A DNA stretch of 64,000 bases from Cenococcum geophilum 1.58 (GCA_001692895.1 KV748241.1:496001-560000), one strand, 5' to 3'; positions 12,279 through 26,310 are shown, numbered from the stretch's first letter. Notes: generated from the sequence alone by a model not told the origin. Program-made: numbers and translations.

Positions 12279-12928
12279 GGACGTTACTTTCCTTAATTTT
12301 CTCCTCTATTTTAATTACTCTACTTATAAGCGTTAACTAAGAGCAAGGCCTTAAGTTATATCGTACTTTCCGCAATATAAAGGCGATTTTTCCTATCTAT
12401 AGTATCCTAAGTTCTGCTATATAAAGCTTATTCTTTATTACCCGTAAAGGAAGTATAAGGAAGTAGCTACTTATACTAATAGATTTGGGGCCCCTAATTA
12501 TATAGTCTCCTATTAGGCTTATGTTAACTCTTATTAGTACCCACCTAACTACTTCTATAATTAGAAACTAGAGGAAGATCGCGAAACTACTAATTATATT
12601 AATAAGTTTAAGGGCGATTTCGCAGACAACTTAGAGCTATATTAGTCCTTTAAGGCCCTATATACCCGCGTTTAAAATACTAATAGAGTTAAAATTAAGG
12701 ATCCTAATAGGCTTAGTAATAGGGAGCTTAATTATAACTACAACTAGAGTACGTATTAGGGTATATACCTGCAGCTTAATAAAAGGACTTATTAGTAGGA
12801 AGTATGGCTATAGCCTTTACTATAGAGCCGCCTATCCTAAATAGTAACTCCGTCCTCCTTATAACCAGGTTAGCGTCATATCTATAATATTATAGTTAAT
12901 TACTATAGGCAGATCTAAGTGGGCCTTA
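12279..12928 (+). pseudogene. Helitron transposase, middle part
   Basis: Continues the frame broken at 5928. The segment just after the target duplication (about 12276-12440) reads as the conserved region between Rep and helicase, with ARP..ISYFPQYKGDFSYL and a run like KLILYYPRKGS. It ends at the Gypsy-2 target duplication CCTTA (12924-12928). Stops are frequent. Its position between the Rep and PIF1 segments and the frame continuity across the retrotransposon are the main evidence. Confidence 0.7.
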
Positions 12929-13139
12929 TATAACGGCGCTATTATACATTACTTACCAAATTCTGCTAAATTCTGCCAACCTATAATTGGCTCGCCTAAA
13001 GCTAGCGCCTTGGCGGCTTACCCTATATATTTATTTACATTAGTCCTAGCGACCCCTTTTCCTTCTCCTTAGCTTAGTATCTTTGTAATATAGCATTCGT
13101 TTAAGCTTCGGCTTAGAGGCATTTATTTAAGCTATAATA
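12929..13139 (+). repeat. Gypsy-2 5' LTR
   Basis: 211 bp, matching 19326-19536 with only scattered, mostly transition differences. Contains AATTGGCTCGCCTAAAGC and a following CTAGCGCCTTGGCGGC imperfect palindrome. Confidence 0.9.
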
Positions 13140-13639
13140 TTATACTAGGCTTACCCTACCCTGCCTAGAAAGGCCTTAATAATATCCTACCCCAAAGTAA
13201 ACTTCGTCTATAACGACGTATTAACGCACTATACTTAGACACTAAAACAACTCTATATTACCTAGAAAGGCCTAAATAATATCCTACCTTATAAGCCAGA
13301 TAGGACTAGACCTATACCCCTAGAATTAAAACTAAAGCGTATAATACTAACGAACCTTAAAAAGTTAACGATGCTACCTAAAGTAAGCTTATTTAAGAGA
13401 GCTGCCTTTACCTAAGAGGAACCTAAGATCTAATTAGGATCAGAAATCGAAGATAATAATAATATTGTAGACGTACGCGAGTAGATTTACGCCCTTATAG
13501 CTAGCTAAAAAGCCAATTATTTTAAAGCAAGAAATATACAAAAGACCCTATAAGAGATCCTAGAAAGCCTTACGGCCCTATAAAATAGCCTAGCTTCCCC
13601 TTCTTAAAGCCCTAGCCAATCTATTTACTCTACTAAATA

Positions 13640-16600
13640 TAATATACTAGGGAGTATGGATATAATAACGAAGTAATTAAAGTCCGTTAAGCTCCCTAAC
13701 CCCCTACTACTATCTAATAGGATAGACCCTACCTTTAAGAATTAGAGGATTTAAATATAAGAAAAGCTCTATGTTAACTACAACTATTTTCTTTCTAAAG
13801 AAGCCAAAATGCTCTACCTCTTTGGTTAAACTACTAGGGACGCCTAACAGCACCTTTAAGCTAAGTTTAAGGACAAGTCCTTTATCCAATTTATATTTAT
13901 TTATAAGATAATACGGCACCTAGCGGCTATCTATATTAACCTAAACAAAGTACAGGACGCCTAGTATAACTATAATTGCCTAATAATAAAACCGAACTAA
14001 CCCTTTATTAAATTCTAGACTTAATTCCTATACCTTATAGGAGAAGGCTAGGTTCCCCTTAAGAACTACTAATTAGACCTATATAATAAGCTAATAATTC
14101 GGCTATAAGAGAAGATCGCTATAACCTTAAATAACCTACTAACTTATAACAGACTTATAGCTTATTATCTATTATTAAACTTAAAACTAAAGCGGATTAA
14201 AGACCGTCCTAATTAGCAGAAGCGACTTTATAGTAATTAGAACTCGCTAGCTACACCTATAGAAGCTAGAGTAAGAAGATAAGCTATAACTACTCTTATA
14301 CTAAAAGCGGTTATAACTACGCACCAGTAAGTAATACCTAACTAGCTATATACCACGCCATTAACTAGTATTCGCCGCAATACTCTAATTAACCCTGTCT
14401 TAGCTACGTGCTATAACTATAATAAGGAGGATTACTTTGTCTTATTTTGCCCAGAGCTAAAGAATATAAGCAATATTAAGGAAATAGAGGAAGAAGAAAC
14501 GTCTAATAAGTTAGGAAAAAAAGAACCCTAGGGAAAGTCTCCCCCCTAGGGTACCCTATTAATCTCAAAGAGATTAATCTTAGTTAGTTAATAGGTGGAA
14601 AGCATTTTACGGTTCTATATATAGTATTTTAAAATAGATATAGAGTTAATATAACCGCCCTTATTAACACTAGAGCAAATAGCTTTACCTTTATAAATAC
14701 TGCCTATACGAATAATATTACCAAGTTTCTAAACGTAGAAGCCATCCGACTAGAGAAGCCTATTTAGGTAAAAGGCTATAATGGCTAAGCCAGTTGGCCC
14801 GTTAACGTATTCGGTAAGCAAGTGGCCACTGCAAGCATGTAGCCACCTCACCAAAAAAACCAAAAAATCGATCTTTAATATCTTAACAACAACTAAATAA
14901 TAAATTCTAAAAATTTAGATTTAGACTTTCATATACGCTTTGCAACTCCTATTAAAGTTACATAGTAATTAGTTCAGTAGTTTTTAAGATATAGAGATTT
15001 TGCTTTATTTTGGCCCCAAAATCATAATATCTTAAAAACTACTCGACTAATTACTATGCAACTTTAATAGGAGCTGCAGAGTGTATATAAAAGTCTAAAT
15101 ATAAATTATTACAATTTATTATTTAGTTGTTGTTAAGATATTAAGGATCGATTTTGTGGGTTTTTGGTAAGTTTTTGGAGGTGGCTATATGCTTATAGTG
15201 GCCACTTGCTTACCGAATACGTTACCTATATCTTAAAGTTATATATCGCTCTTAACGGACGACATTAATATAGTATCCCCTTTTATATTCTAGACCTAGA
15301 GTCCTATAATATAATCCTTAGACGAAAATAGATATCCTATTTTAATATTTCGTTAAATATATAATAAAGAAAGTTTATTTAGCCGGAGGATAAACCAAAG
15401 TTACTTTCCTTTATTAGGGAGATCTAAACTAACTATAAGATACTAGCCGTAAGGGCTAACCCTACTTACTAGTAGGATATCCTGGCCTATAATCTAGCCT
15501 TTACCTAAGAAAACGCCCGCTATAAAGCTAGAAAGAACTCTATACCGATAAAAATACTCTCTTAAAGCGCTATATTTAAAGAGGACTCTATATACGGAAG
15601 CGGGATAAATAATAATATAGACAACGTCTAAATTACGCAGATCCGACCAGTATAGAAAAGAACGCATTAATAGGATATAAGGGATAACCTCCAAAAAATA
15701 TAACAGGAGTTAAAAGAAATAATAATAACGCTAATGTCCTAGAAGTCTATAAAGTTATATACGCCCCTATTATTATATAACCCCCCTACTATAGACATCG
15801 CCGCGATTAGTACTATAGTATTCTACTTTAATATATACCAGAAGGACAACGAGGTCTTTATAATAAGCCTATATAAAATTAACCAAATTATTAATAATAG
15901 GGAGGAAGAGTTAGCCGAGGAGACTAATAAGGAACTAGTTAAACGCCTCCTTTTTACTATTTATATAAATTATAAGGATGTATTCTTAAAGGCGGCTTTA
16001 AATAAATTACCCCCTTACCAGATATATAATTATAAGATTTAATTAGAAGCTAATAACTCGCTAGGTTATAGCCCCCTTTACTAATAATTAATGGATAAGC
16101 TAAAAGCAATAAAGTAGTACTTAATTAATAACCTGGATAAAGGGTTTATTAAGCTAAGTTAAGCCCCTTTTACATCTCCTATCCTATTTATAAAAAAGCC
16201 TAATAGAGGCCTTCGCTTTTATATTAACTATTAAAAGCTAAACGCTATTACTTAAAAGGATTAGTATCCTATTCCTTTAATTAATAAGACCCTTATACGT
16301 TTAAGCTGGGTAAAGATCTTTACTAAACTTAATATCTATTAAGCTTTCCACTAAATTAGGATAGACCCTATATCTAAAGATTTAACCATATTTCGTACCT
16401 ATTATAGCTTTTATAAATATAAAGTTCTTCCCTTTAAACTAATAAATGGACTAGTTATATACCAAAGGTATATAAATAATATTCCTTTTAATTACCTAGA
16501 CGAATTCTGCACAGTATACCTAGATAACATTTTTATATACTTAGACAACAAACTTAAGTATTAGGTTTATATTAAGAAGGTCCTAAAGAGATTATAAAAT

Positions 16601-18960
16601 GCAGGCTTATAAGTTAATATTAAGAAATATAAGTTTGGGGTAAAACGTATAAAGTACCTTAAGTTTATTATAACTATAAAAGGAATTAAGGTTAACTCTA
16701 AAAAGGTAGAGGTAATTTGTAACTAGAAGCCCCTTTATATAGTAAAAGGGATCTAGTCCTTCCTTAGCTTTTGTAACTTCTACTGCTAGTTTATCTATAA
16801 CTACAGAATTATAGTAAAACCTCTTATTTAACTAATTAGGAAGGACACGCCTTTTATCTTTAATAATAACTATATAAAGGCCTTTAAAGAGATAAAAGAT
16901 CGGCTCGTCTCTTCCTTAATCCTTTATTACTATAACTTAAACCTTAAATTAATACTAGAAACGGACGCTTCTAATAGGGTTATAGCGGGAATCCTATTAC
17001 AGCTATATCTAGATAGTGAATAGTACCCTATTACCATTTTCTTAAAAATAATAGACCTAGCTAAGTATAACTACGAAGTACACGATAAAGAAATGCTAGC
17101 TATTATTTAATTACTATCCTAATAGCGCGTAGAGCTTAAAGGTATAAACTTTAGGATTAAGATATATACAGATTATAAAGCCCTAGAGTACTTTATAACT
17201 ATAAAGCAGCTTACTAAATAGTAAGCCTAGTAGGCTAAAATACTCTTATAATTCTTCTTTATAATTATATATTATTTTAGTAAGTAAAACTCTAAGGCTA
17301 ATACTCTAACCTAAAGAGAATAAGATATAGGACCCTAGGATAAGCTAAAGACCCTATACCGGACGCGCGCGCTTCTCTACCCTAAATAGCTTAACCCGCA
17401 AATCCTTAGGGAGCTAAACTTTTAGTAAAACTAGCTAGCACTAATAGAGGAGTCCTTAAATAAACTAATAGGGCTAATTAACTGCCTCTTAACTATAAAC
17501 CGCACGGCTAATACCCTAAAGGCCCTTCGCAACTAAGCTATAAAAGGAAACCCTAATTTTAAAATGGAGGAAGGATTGCTCCTATACTAGGAGCGGCTTA
17601 TAGTCCCTAATATTAACAACCTATAAACTAAACTAATCTATAAAGCTTATTGCTAAGTTTCTATAGCACACCCTAGTAAGAATAAGATACGTAAAATTAT
17701 TAACTACTGCTACTACTAGCTAAGAATGGTTATAGATATTAACTAATATATATAGAACTGCGAAGACTGCTAGAGAGTTATAACCCCATAGAATAAAACC
17801 CTAGGACTACTTAAGCCACTCCTAATACTAGAGCGCCCTTAGTAGTATATCTCTATAGACTTTTATAAGCTACCTATAAACCGTAATAGATATAACATAG
17901 TTATAGTTATAGTTAACTACTTTAGTAAACGCCCGTTCTTCCTTCCCTATTATAAAAATATTAATGCTAAAGAAGCAGCCCGGCTATATATCTACTACAT
18001 TTACCAAATTTATAAACTATTAGATACTATTATATCTAATTATAGGCTATAGTTTATATCGGCCTTTTAGAACAAATTTGCCTAGATCCTAGGCATTAAG
18101 CTAAAGCTTTTTACGGCTTACTACCCCTAAACAGACGGTTAGACGGAGATTATAAATTAGTACCTAAACTAGAGACCTAGGCCCTTTATTAACTACTTTT
18201 AGGATAACTAGTTTAAACTACTACCTTTAATAGACTACGCCTAAGCAACTCTACCCTATAACTCCACAGGATTTGCCCCAATTTAGCTAAAAATAGAATA
18301 TTTACCCTATATAAGCTTTAACTAGAAAAGGCTAGAAGAACCCTAGACTATATAAGAGAAGCTATCCTATAATAAGGCCTAATAGTACATTAAACGCTTA
18401 GAGGAAGCCTAAATAGTAGCCTATAAGAACCTAAAAAAAGCCTAAAGGTTAATAAAATAGTAGGCAAACAAACACCGTTAAGAGCCCGACTTTACCTCTA
18501 GTAATATAGTCTAAGTTATAATAAAGAATTAAAAGACCGAATAACCTAACTATAAGTTAGACTACTAAATAGCAGGACCGTATAAGGTTCTTAAGAAATT
18601 AGGCAACTTATATAAGGTAAAGCTCCGGGATTTAATTAGGGTACACCCTATTTTCTTACTAAAGAAGTTATAGAAAGCTATAAATAACCTATTGCTTAGA
18701 CAAAAGAACGAGCCTCCCCTACTAATTTAAGTAAACGGTAACAATAAATAGGAAGTTAATAAAATACTAGCCTATAAGATAGTACGGGGAATATTAAAAT
18801 ACCATATTTAGTAAAAGGGCTATAACTTAAACCCAACCTAGTACCCTATTTAAAACTTTATAGGCTGCCCCTAGAAGCTTAAAGAGTTTTATAACTAATA
18901 CCTTAACGCACTTAGACCCCTAAAGTACTTAGACAAGTAGATAGAATGCTAATATAATAA
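13640..18960 (+). pseudogene. Gypsy-2 gag-pol polyprotein, many stops, split by a MITE
   Basis: Plus strand. Gag is at about 13690-14480, with a degraded CCHC motif near 14405-14455. The protease is near 14655, where the active site reads LINTRANSF (D-S-G lost), and is interrupted at 14805-15222. RT begins near 15970; its catalytic box at 16516-16527 is YLDN, so one of the two Asp residues is lost. RNase H is at about 16900-17300. Integrase has a zinc-finger region near 17680-17780 (NCEDC) and a core at about 17850-18250. A chromodomain-like end near 18780-18950 contains KGYNLNP. Domain order is that of a Gypsy chromovirus. Stops throughout make it non-functional. Confidence 0.85.
14805..15222. 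mobile_element. Palindromic MITE (Tc1/mariner-like, TA target duplication)
   Basis: 418 bp with terminal inverted repeats beginning ACGTATTCGGTAAGCAAGTG. They pair along almost the whole length and meet near 15013. Flanked by TA at 14803-14804 and 15223-15224. Removing it restores a continuous Gypsy-2 protease reading frame. No ORF. The TA duplication points to mobilisation by a Tc1/mariner-type transposase, which is not present here. Confidence 0.8.
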
Positions 18961-19325
18961 AGATAATAAGTTACCGGAGGAGTATAGGGATAAGAACGCT
19001 CTATAGCCCTAATATAGCTATCTGCTAAATTCTACCAAACCCTACCGTTTTTTGCTAGTATTCTAAAAGTTCAGATATTTAGGAACTTTAACCGCTAGTT
19101 AAAGTTATCTAATTAGTTAGATCCTTACTAAGACTTTTAGCGGCTACTCTTCCTAGCCTAGCGCTTCTACTTAACCTATAGTTGCCTCTTAGTACTTAGT
19201 CCGAACGTGCTTATATTTTCTTTCTTTCCTTATCTTATATTTTATAATTTCACGTTTTAAAAGCCTAGTGCTATTTTATTTCTAACTAAGCCTAAGGGCA
19301 GGCTTTCTTTTAAAGAGGGGGGTGA

Positions 19326-19536
19326 TATAACGGCGCTATTGCACGTTATCTACCAAATTCTACTAAATTCTGCTAACCTATAATTGGCTCGCCTAAAGCT
19401 AGCGCCTTGGCGGCTCACCCTATATATTTATTTACATCGGTCTTAGCGACCCCTTTTCCTTCTCCTTAGCTTAGTATCTTCGTAATATAGCATTTGTTTA
19501 AGCTTCGGCTTAGAGGTATTTATTTAAGCCGTAATA
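19326..19536 (+). repeat. Gypsy-2 3' LTR
   Basis: 211 bp copy of 12929-13139, preceded by a purine tract and followed by target duplication CCTTA. Confidence 0.9.
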
Positions 19537-19541
19537 CCTTA

Positions 19542-21059
19542 GCCCCTTCCTACTACGGATTAACGTTAATAGAGAGGTAGGAACCGGTAAATTACATCTT
19601 ATTACTGTCCTCTCTACTACGCTCTGTAATATAGTAAGGGCTTATAGTAAGCTAATACTATTAGCTTAAGCGGCCCCTACTAGGGTAGCTACCTTTAATA
19701 TTAACGGCAGAACTATATACAATCTACTAAGGTTGCTAGTAAATCGCCCATTTAATAAATTGCCTGCTGCTAGTCTTATATCTTTATAGCAAGCTTTTAA
19801 GGATATTTACTATCTCGTCCTTAATAAGAAATCTATAATTAGGCAAGTATATCTAGCCTAGATTAATCGCCGCCTCTATTAAATCTACCCTATACGCAAT
19901 AACGACTATTTTAGAGGCTTAAATATCTTGCTAGTAGGCGATTTCTATTAGCTTCCCCCTGTAGGTCAGGCGGCCTTATATAATAATCTATCCACTAGGT
20001 ATAAGGCAGTATTACTAAAGTGTATAGTAGGGAGTAGGTAAGCCGAGTATAAGTTATATAGGGAGTCGATAGAAGAGGACGATATGGTAAAGAGTAGGCA
20101 ATAGCCTTGTACGGAGACGAACCAATAGGGGAGGAAGGAGGCTGTAAGCCTGAGGTGCTTATAAGAAGGTGCCAAGCCTAGCCTTCGGCTAGGCCTTAGC
20201 TACCCCTTAGAGCTCCTAGGCGATGCAGCTAAGTAAGGAACTAAAAGTACCCTTATACTAGGCCATTAAAGCTCGCTAGCTATAAAAAGGGAGCTTATAA
20301 GGCGATTAACCAAATAGCTGTTTTAGATTAAGTTATGCGGCAGGGCGGTAATGACGCTAAGAGCTCTATATTTAGGACCGCCCTTACAAAGCTACGTAGT
20401 AATTCTATAAGTAATCTAACCTAAAAGCTTCTTTTAACTAGGGCCTATCTACCAATAAGGTTGCGGACTTTAATAACGCAATTTAGCTATATAGCATACG
20501 CGCTACTATAGGTAAGTATAATACTACTTAGCTTCGCGACCTTTTACAGCCAGTAGTAGCTATTAAATTAGTTAACACTAGTGTAGGTATACGGAAAGTC
20601 ACTCTTAATTAGTGCGATACTATAGAGAATTTAGCCCTATATATTGGCGCGAAAGTAATACTAATATAGAATATCTGGGTTAAACTAGGCTTAGTAAACG
20701 GTACTACTAGTATAATTAAAGATGTCGTATAAAAGGGACACGCGGATATTAAAAAGTATTAGCCTTAGTTACTACTAATTACAGTAAATAGGTATAACGG
20801 ACCTGCCCTATTTACTTAGCAGAATAGTAAGAAAGTCGTCCCTATATTTTCTATACTTTATAAATAGGAGGGTATAAAAGGCTTTTACTCTTACCGTATA
20901 TAAAAGCCAGGGCCTAATACTTAACTAAGTAGTTCTAAATATTAAAAAAAAGGGTAAGATAGCTAGGCTAACCTATATAGCAATCTTATAAGTTAAGAAG
21001 CTTTTAGGGCTTATATTTAAACGTAGGTTTAATATAAAACAATTTTAGTTATCTATAAG
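19542..21059 (+). pseudogene. Helitron transposase, PIF1-like helicase part
   Basis: Continues the Helitron after Gypsy-2. Walker A region near 19555-19590 reads VNREVGTGKLHLI (Ser/Thr of GKS/T lost). Further motifs follow: AAPTRVATFNINGRTIYNLL near 19670-19730, and LNILLVGDFY.LPPV near 19918-19970, both characteristic of PIF1-family helicases fused to Helitron Rep. Near 20950-21040 a stretch reads YIAIL.VKK, the usual VAISRVK helicase motif VI region. The segment ends at the Copia-1 target duplication ATAAG (21055-21059). Stops throughout. Confidence 0.8.
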
Positions 21060-21276
21060 TGTTGGTTACATAAGGGGATATTACGTAGCTACGGTTTGTA
21101 AATAGTATGATAATTGTTCTGTATTGATTTCTATAAGGGAGGGCGAGGAGCTTAAGGCTCCTCGCTACGCTAGTGCCGCGGCAACACGTGACGGTAACTT
21201 GCCGCACATAACGGCAACTTGCCACACATAACGGCAATATGCCTCGTATGGTAACCACTTGCCTTCATTCCTAACA
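21060..21276 (-). repeat. Copia-1 3' LTR with three 20-bp tandem units
   Basis: 217 bp. Within it (21185-21244) three 20-bp units CACGTGACGGTAACTTGCCG, with CACATAACGG variants, are in tandem. CACGTGACGG contains an E-box. Same arrangement in the other LTR. Confidence 0.88.
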
Positions 21277-21576
21277 CTAGCAACTCTTCTTTTATGGTTA
21301 CTACCTATATATAGATACCGCTTAACTAGCGGAACAAATATTAATCCTCCTTACTTACTATTGCCATTATAACATAAGTCTTGCTGTTTTAAAATTTGCC
21401 TTTTAATATATAGTGCTTTCTTGCTTATAAGTTGTAGGTAGGTATCTTATTAGTAGGGCCGCCAAGGCGCTAGCGGTAAGCGAGCCAATAGCGATTTTCT
21501 ATCCTAGGGATGGAAAATCCTAATTAGCTGGTTTAAGTTAGGGTCTATAGAATGTTATACTCCCCCCTCTTAAAAA

Positions 21577-24500
21577 AGGCTTAGTAAGAGAATCTAACTA
21601 ATTAAATAACTTCAACCGCCGGTTGAAGTTCCTAGATATCTTAAGACCTTACGTAACTAAGAAATTTCTAGGGACTCCCTTTTAACTTAACCTTTAACTT
21701 GTATACGTAGAGTATTTATATTAACAAACGTCTCTAGTACCTTGTTTAGGTTCGCTTTCGTTATTATATCTACTAGGTTATTTTAGCCATTAATCTATTA
21801 AATCTTAAAGAGTTTTTAACGCTTATAGGATTGCTAAAGTGCTATAATATTAATTATAAGGCGCTTTTTCTTTATGGTACCGAGCTTAACTAAATACTTA
21901 TAGAGGGAATATAAGTTAGTGTATACGATTATAGGGATAATAGAAAGTTTAAGTTAATCTATAATTATCTTTAAGGTAGTTCCAATTACAATTGCTATAT
22001 TAACTCCGCTAACTATTTTATATATCTCTAACGCCAAAACACTTCGGGTAACGCGCTTACTCTTAGTTAAGTTTTAATAGATAAGATTACCATAGATTAT
22101 AAAGTCGTTCTCTCTAGTAAATTTGTTTGTAATAATAATCTTATATCCTAACTAGGAGCTAAAATCTTTGTTATTTATAAACAATCTATTAATAAATATA
22201 AAGAGCTTAGTGGTAGGAAGATTAATAGGCACGTAGAGTAGTCCCTAATTAAGATAGTTTATTTNCTAGNAAANACGNTTATTTAGGGCAAGAANNTNAT
22301 CCTTAGNTANTTNCTANTNTTAGGTNGCAATANAGAGATTAAATAAAGCCTTAGGTTAACAGATAGAAGCAATATAAGCTTCATAAGTATATTGCTCCAT
22401 ATATCCTTACTTTAGAGAATTAACGTTAGTAACGTTAATCTTCTTACCTTAACCCTTCTAGCGTAGAGCAATGGAATCCTTATTTAGGGAGAGGATACAT
22501 CTATTAAAGAGTAATAGTATTGTTAAATTAAGCTTTTCCTTTAGCTTTACTATAAGATTTACCTTTACTAGCTTATCCTCTTTAAGAGCTAAGAATTGGT
22601 CGTCTCCTAAGATAATTATATTATTAGTTTATATACCGACAATTCTAAATAGAGTTCCCGTGGTTATAATAAGGAAGTAGGGATTAAATATAAAAGTAGT
22701 TATTAAAAGCTTCTCTTTATGGTGCTTGCTATAGGTAGCCTACTAGTAAGTTCCTACCTCTACAATTCTATATAATGGCTTAAGCATAACCATAATTATA
22801 TCTTTAGGATACTGGTGGCGAATTTGCTCTAGAAGATATGCTAATATTAAGCGCTAAAGGTGCATCTCTAATTAGGTGTAGGCTTAAGTAATATCTTATA
22901 AATAAACCGGTATTTTATTCTTTATTAAGGAGGGAGCTAATATAATAATGACTTACTAACTAGCTTGTTAAATCATAGGAGATTATATAAGAATTATCTC
23001 TTTGCTATTATTATTATAACCTTAAATAATAAGCCTTAATTTCTTAAATAGGGCGTTAGTAGCCTTACCCTTAATCTTATTAACTATCCTTAACTTAAAG
23101 ATACGAACTTTATTAAACTTAGTAGGGTTATACTTCTCAAATTTAAAGACTCCTCTTATAATAAAACCGTCGATCTCCTGCTTATCAGATGCTTAGAAAG
23201 GAGCTCCTAGGGTTATAATACGACTTTTCTTTTAAAGCTGTTTTATAAGCTTAAAGTTAGCCTTTTCCTTAGCTGTTATAAAGGCTATTAATAACTTAAC
23301 TCTATTCTTAATGGCGGTGACAAATTATTCTTTAAAATTAATAAGATATTAGTAATTTTATAATCCCTTTAGGCGACCTCTACCGCGTTATAGTTGTGGC
23401 GCATCTACTATAATTATATTGGGATTATAGTTGCCTTCTAAAGCGTATTAATCGTAGTTCTCCTCTAGGGTATCTTCTAAAGTATCCTGCAAAGGCTTAG
23501 AATTGTTATCTTTATAGTAAGGCTTAATAATAGTTAAACGGAATTAAGTAGGTCTATAAGGCATCTAAATAGTATAAGTTTAACTATTAATTATAATAAG
23601 TTGGTGTGGGCCTAACCATCCTCCCTTTTTACGCTATACGCGTACTTTAAACTAAAGTAGTAGGTTAAGCGTAGTTAATATATTTGGGCTATTTCTTATT
23701 CCTAATACGTTATTAACCTAGCGTGTAGCATAGAGACGTTATACCTCCTTTATTGCCTTACGAATAGCCTCGGCTTATTATATAATAGAGGAGACGGTAG
23801 AGAATTATTAGTTATTTAAGGGTAGGCGCTAAAGACTAGTAATATAGGTACGAGTCCATCCAGGCCAGCGGAATTGTTAATAGCTTTAATAGCCATTTAT
23901 AAGGTAAGTTCTTTACTAGCGTCCTTTAGTTCTAAAGAGATAATCTTATATACGCGGCGTAATGGCGCGTAATATTCTCTACTTTTTTAATACTATTATA
24001 TGCCTTAACGGGGACTTCCTTAACCTTAATTGCTATTGCCTTTATCTATTATCGGAACTCTATAGATAAGAAGTTCTTTTCTACATTATAGATAATCTAA
24101 TTAGGGGGTCCTAAATAGATATTAATCTAGTATAACCAAAGGGTATCCTATACGTTTTTGGCTAATATATCTTTTAAGAAACGCGCGGCTTAAAAGGAGG
24201 TTAAGAAGTTAATAACTTAGAGCACTGGCTTGCCGCTAAGATATATAACGTTAATAATAATACAGAAGTTAAAGTTATAGTTATTCTTAAGGGTGAACTT
24301 AAATCGGCTAGGGGACTTCTGGTTTATTTAGTAGTAATAGTAGTACTTTATAAGATGCTTAATTGCCTTAACCTTAACTTTATGGCCTACTTGCTAAAGA
24401 ACCCTAAGTAATTAGTGAACTAATAGGTGACCAAAATGACGGTGTAGTTGGCGTAACTCTAACTTAGTTAAATAGCTTTAAGCAATACTCTTTTCTAGTT

Positions 24501-26305
24501 ATTAAAGGAGCAGCTAAGGGTAACCCTACTTACGTATAATAGGCACCCGATTATCTCCCTACACGAGTATATTCTTAAAGTTATTAAGCTTAATACCTAG
24601 TTTATTTATATCTCTAATGCAAAATAGAAATAGGGTATTTATAGGAATAACGTAAAATATAATGTACCCTAAGGGGGTTTAAACCCTAATTATGCTAAGA
24701 GAGATTATAGTACCCTTGCTAAAATGAATTGTATATTAGCCTACCATTAAATAGTTAATCTAAACAGAGCTATTAAGCTGCTAAAGGGCTTAAACTTAAG
24801 GTTCTCCTACTGTAGATACTCCTGCGGCTCTAGTATCCGGTATAATACTATAAAAGACGTTTGCCGAGTATCTATTATTAAAGGAAAACGCGGAGCTCTT
24901 CTTTAGCTTATTAAAGATATCTAACTTTATAATAGAATGGAGCGTAAATTAGTTATTAAGGATAGCGACGGTTTATATACCATTTACCTTACCATACTTA
25001 GTAAAGTATTGGTTAGGTAAGTAGTCCTTAATTTCTATATCTATAAGGAGCTGTTTAGTCTTATTAACCTTACCCTTAAGGTCTTCTACGCCTTTATATT
25101 AAACTAGAAAGCTTTAAAAGTAGGCTATAATAACCTTACAATTTTTAACATTTCTTATACTTTAACGGAACTTATTATATACCTCTTTTTGCTTATTAAG
25201 GGAGTGTCTAGTTAACTAGCAATTTGGCTTCTTACAAACATAGCATTTCTTTTAGTAATTACTTTAAAATAAACCTCTATAAGGACCTCCATAATTACCT
25301 TATAGTTAACGTTAATTATACCCTCTTTTATATTCCCTACCGCGGCCACTATATATTTAATTAGTCTAGTTATAATTATATTGGTTAAGAATACTTAGTT
25401 AGGTAGGGTTTTTAGTATAAAACTATTAAGATTCTTATATTCGCATTATAGTACCTACGGCAGAGCGTAGCTTAGTATATACTCCTTTAAACGTATCTAT
25501 AGGTTTATATAGCGCTAAGTTATACTTAAGAACGCTACGGCATACTAAGATAACCTAGTCCCTTAGGCTGTTCTTATTTTAGTAAGTTTTAGTAAGGCCA
25601 CATTAGATTTTCTAGAGTTTATTAAAGAGTAGTTAAAGGCACTTTAAATAAGTCTTTATTAGGTTAGAAGCAATAACTCTCTAGAACGTAGTCTCCCGCT
25701 ATTTAGATATATAAAGTTAGCGATTCTTATTAGTTTTAAAGTAGGCTCTAGTAAGCTAAAGCATTATATTAAAGTTATAGTTTTTACCCGTAATATAGTC
25801 GTAATAGAATATTACTACCCGTCCTTTTAATATAATAGAGAAAGCGTAATAGTACTAGTGGCGTTAAATTCTAACCTTATTACAACAGTTATAAAAAACC
25901 TATAGTTTTGCTCTAAGTATGTTATATAGTTCTCCTCTAAACTTCTTCTCTTTATCCGAATATACCTTTATCAGATTTATAACTTCTTATAGTAAAGGCT
26001 TACTAGTTAGCTGGAGTAGAGGAGGTAAAGGCGAAGCAACTCTAAGTAGGAGAGTACCTCTAGGTAGGAGAGTAGCTTTAGGTGGGGGGTTAGTGTTCTA
26101 GGGGTTTTAATACAAATTAAAGTTGCCTTCTAAAGAATATAGGTTGTTTTTAGGTTTTTATAGTTAACGTATAATCTTAGCTTCCGTCTATATTAGTTCT
26201 TCTACACTAGTAATAACGGCCTAAATATTACTAGTAATTAGGTTACCGTTTTTAGTAATATATACCCCATTCCTATGGAGGAAGTCTTAAAAATCCTAAA
26301 CAATA
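21577..26305 (-). pseudogene. Copia-1 gag-pol polyprotein, many stops
   Basis: Minus strand, read from 26305 down. Gag reaches a zinc knuckle near 25260-25210 (CYVCKKPNC). Integrase covers about 24400-24000, with FKFTLKNNYNFN, INVIYLSGKPVL and AARFLKDILAKNV, the fungal copia integrase core. RT covers about 23400-22450; its catalytic region reads GI.TNNIIILGD near 22640-22600, whereas copia elements have TDD, so both catalytic Asp codons are lost. RNase H is about 22440-21600 and contains unresolved bases. INT lies before RT, which is the Copia order. Not functional. Confidence 0.8.
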
Positions 26306-26310
26306 TTAAC

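Larger units (their letters stand above)
12929..19536 (+). mobile_element. Gypsy-2: chromodomain Gypsy LTR retrotransposon, RIP-degraded
   Basis: Bounded by 211-bp LTRs (12929-13139, 19326-19536) and a perfect target duplication CCTTA (12924-12928, 19537-19541). The termini now read TATAACGG...CGTAATA, consistent with TG...CA ends altered by RIP. The purine tract AAAGAGGGGGG lies just before the 3' LTR. Coding strand is plus. It carries a 418-bp palindromic MITE inside the protease-RT region, and is a relative of Gypsy-4 rather than Gypsy-1/3. Confidence 0.9.
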
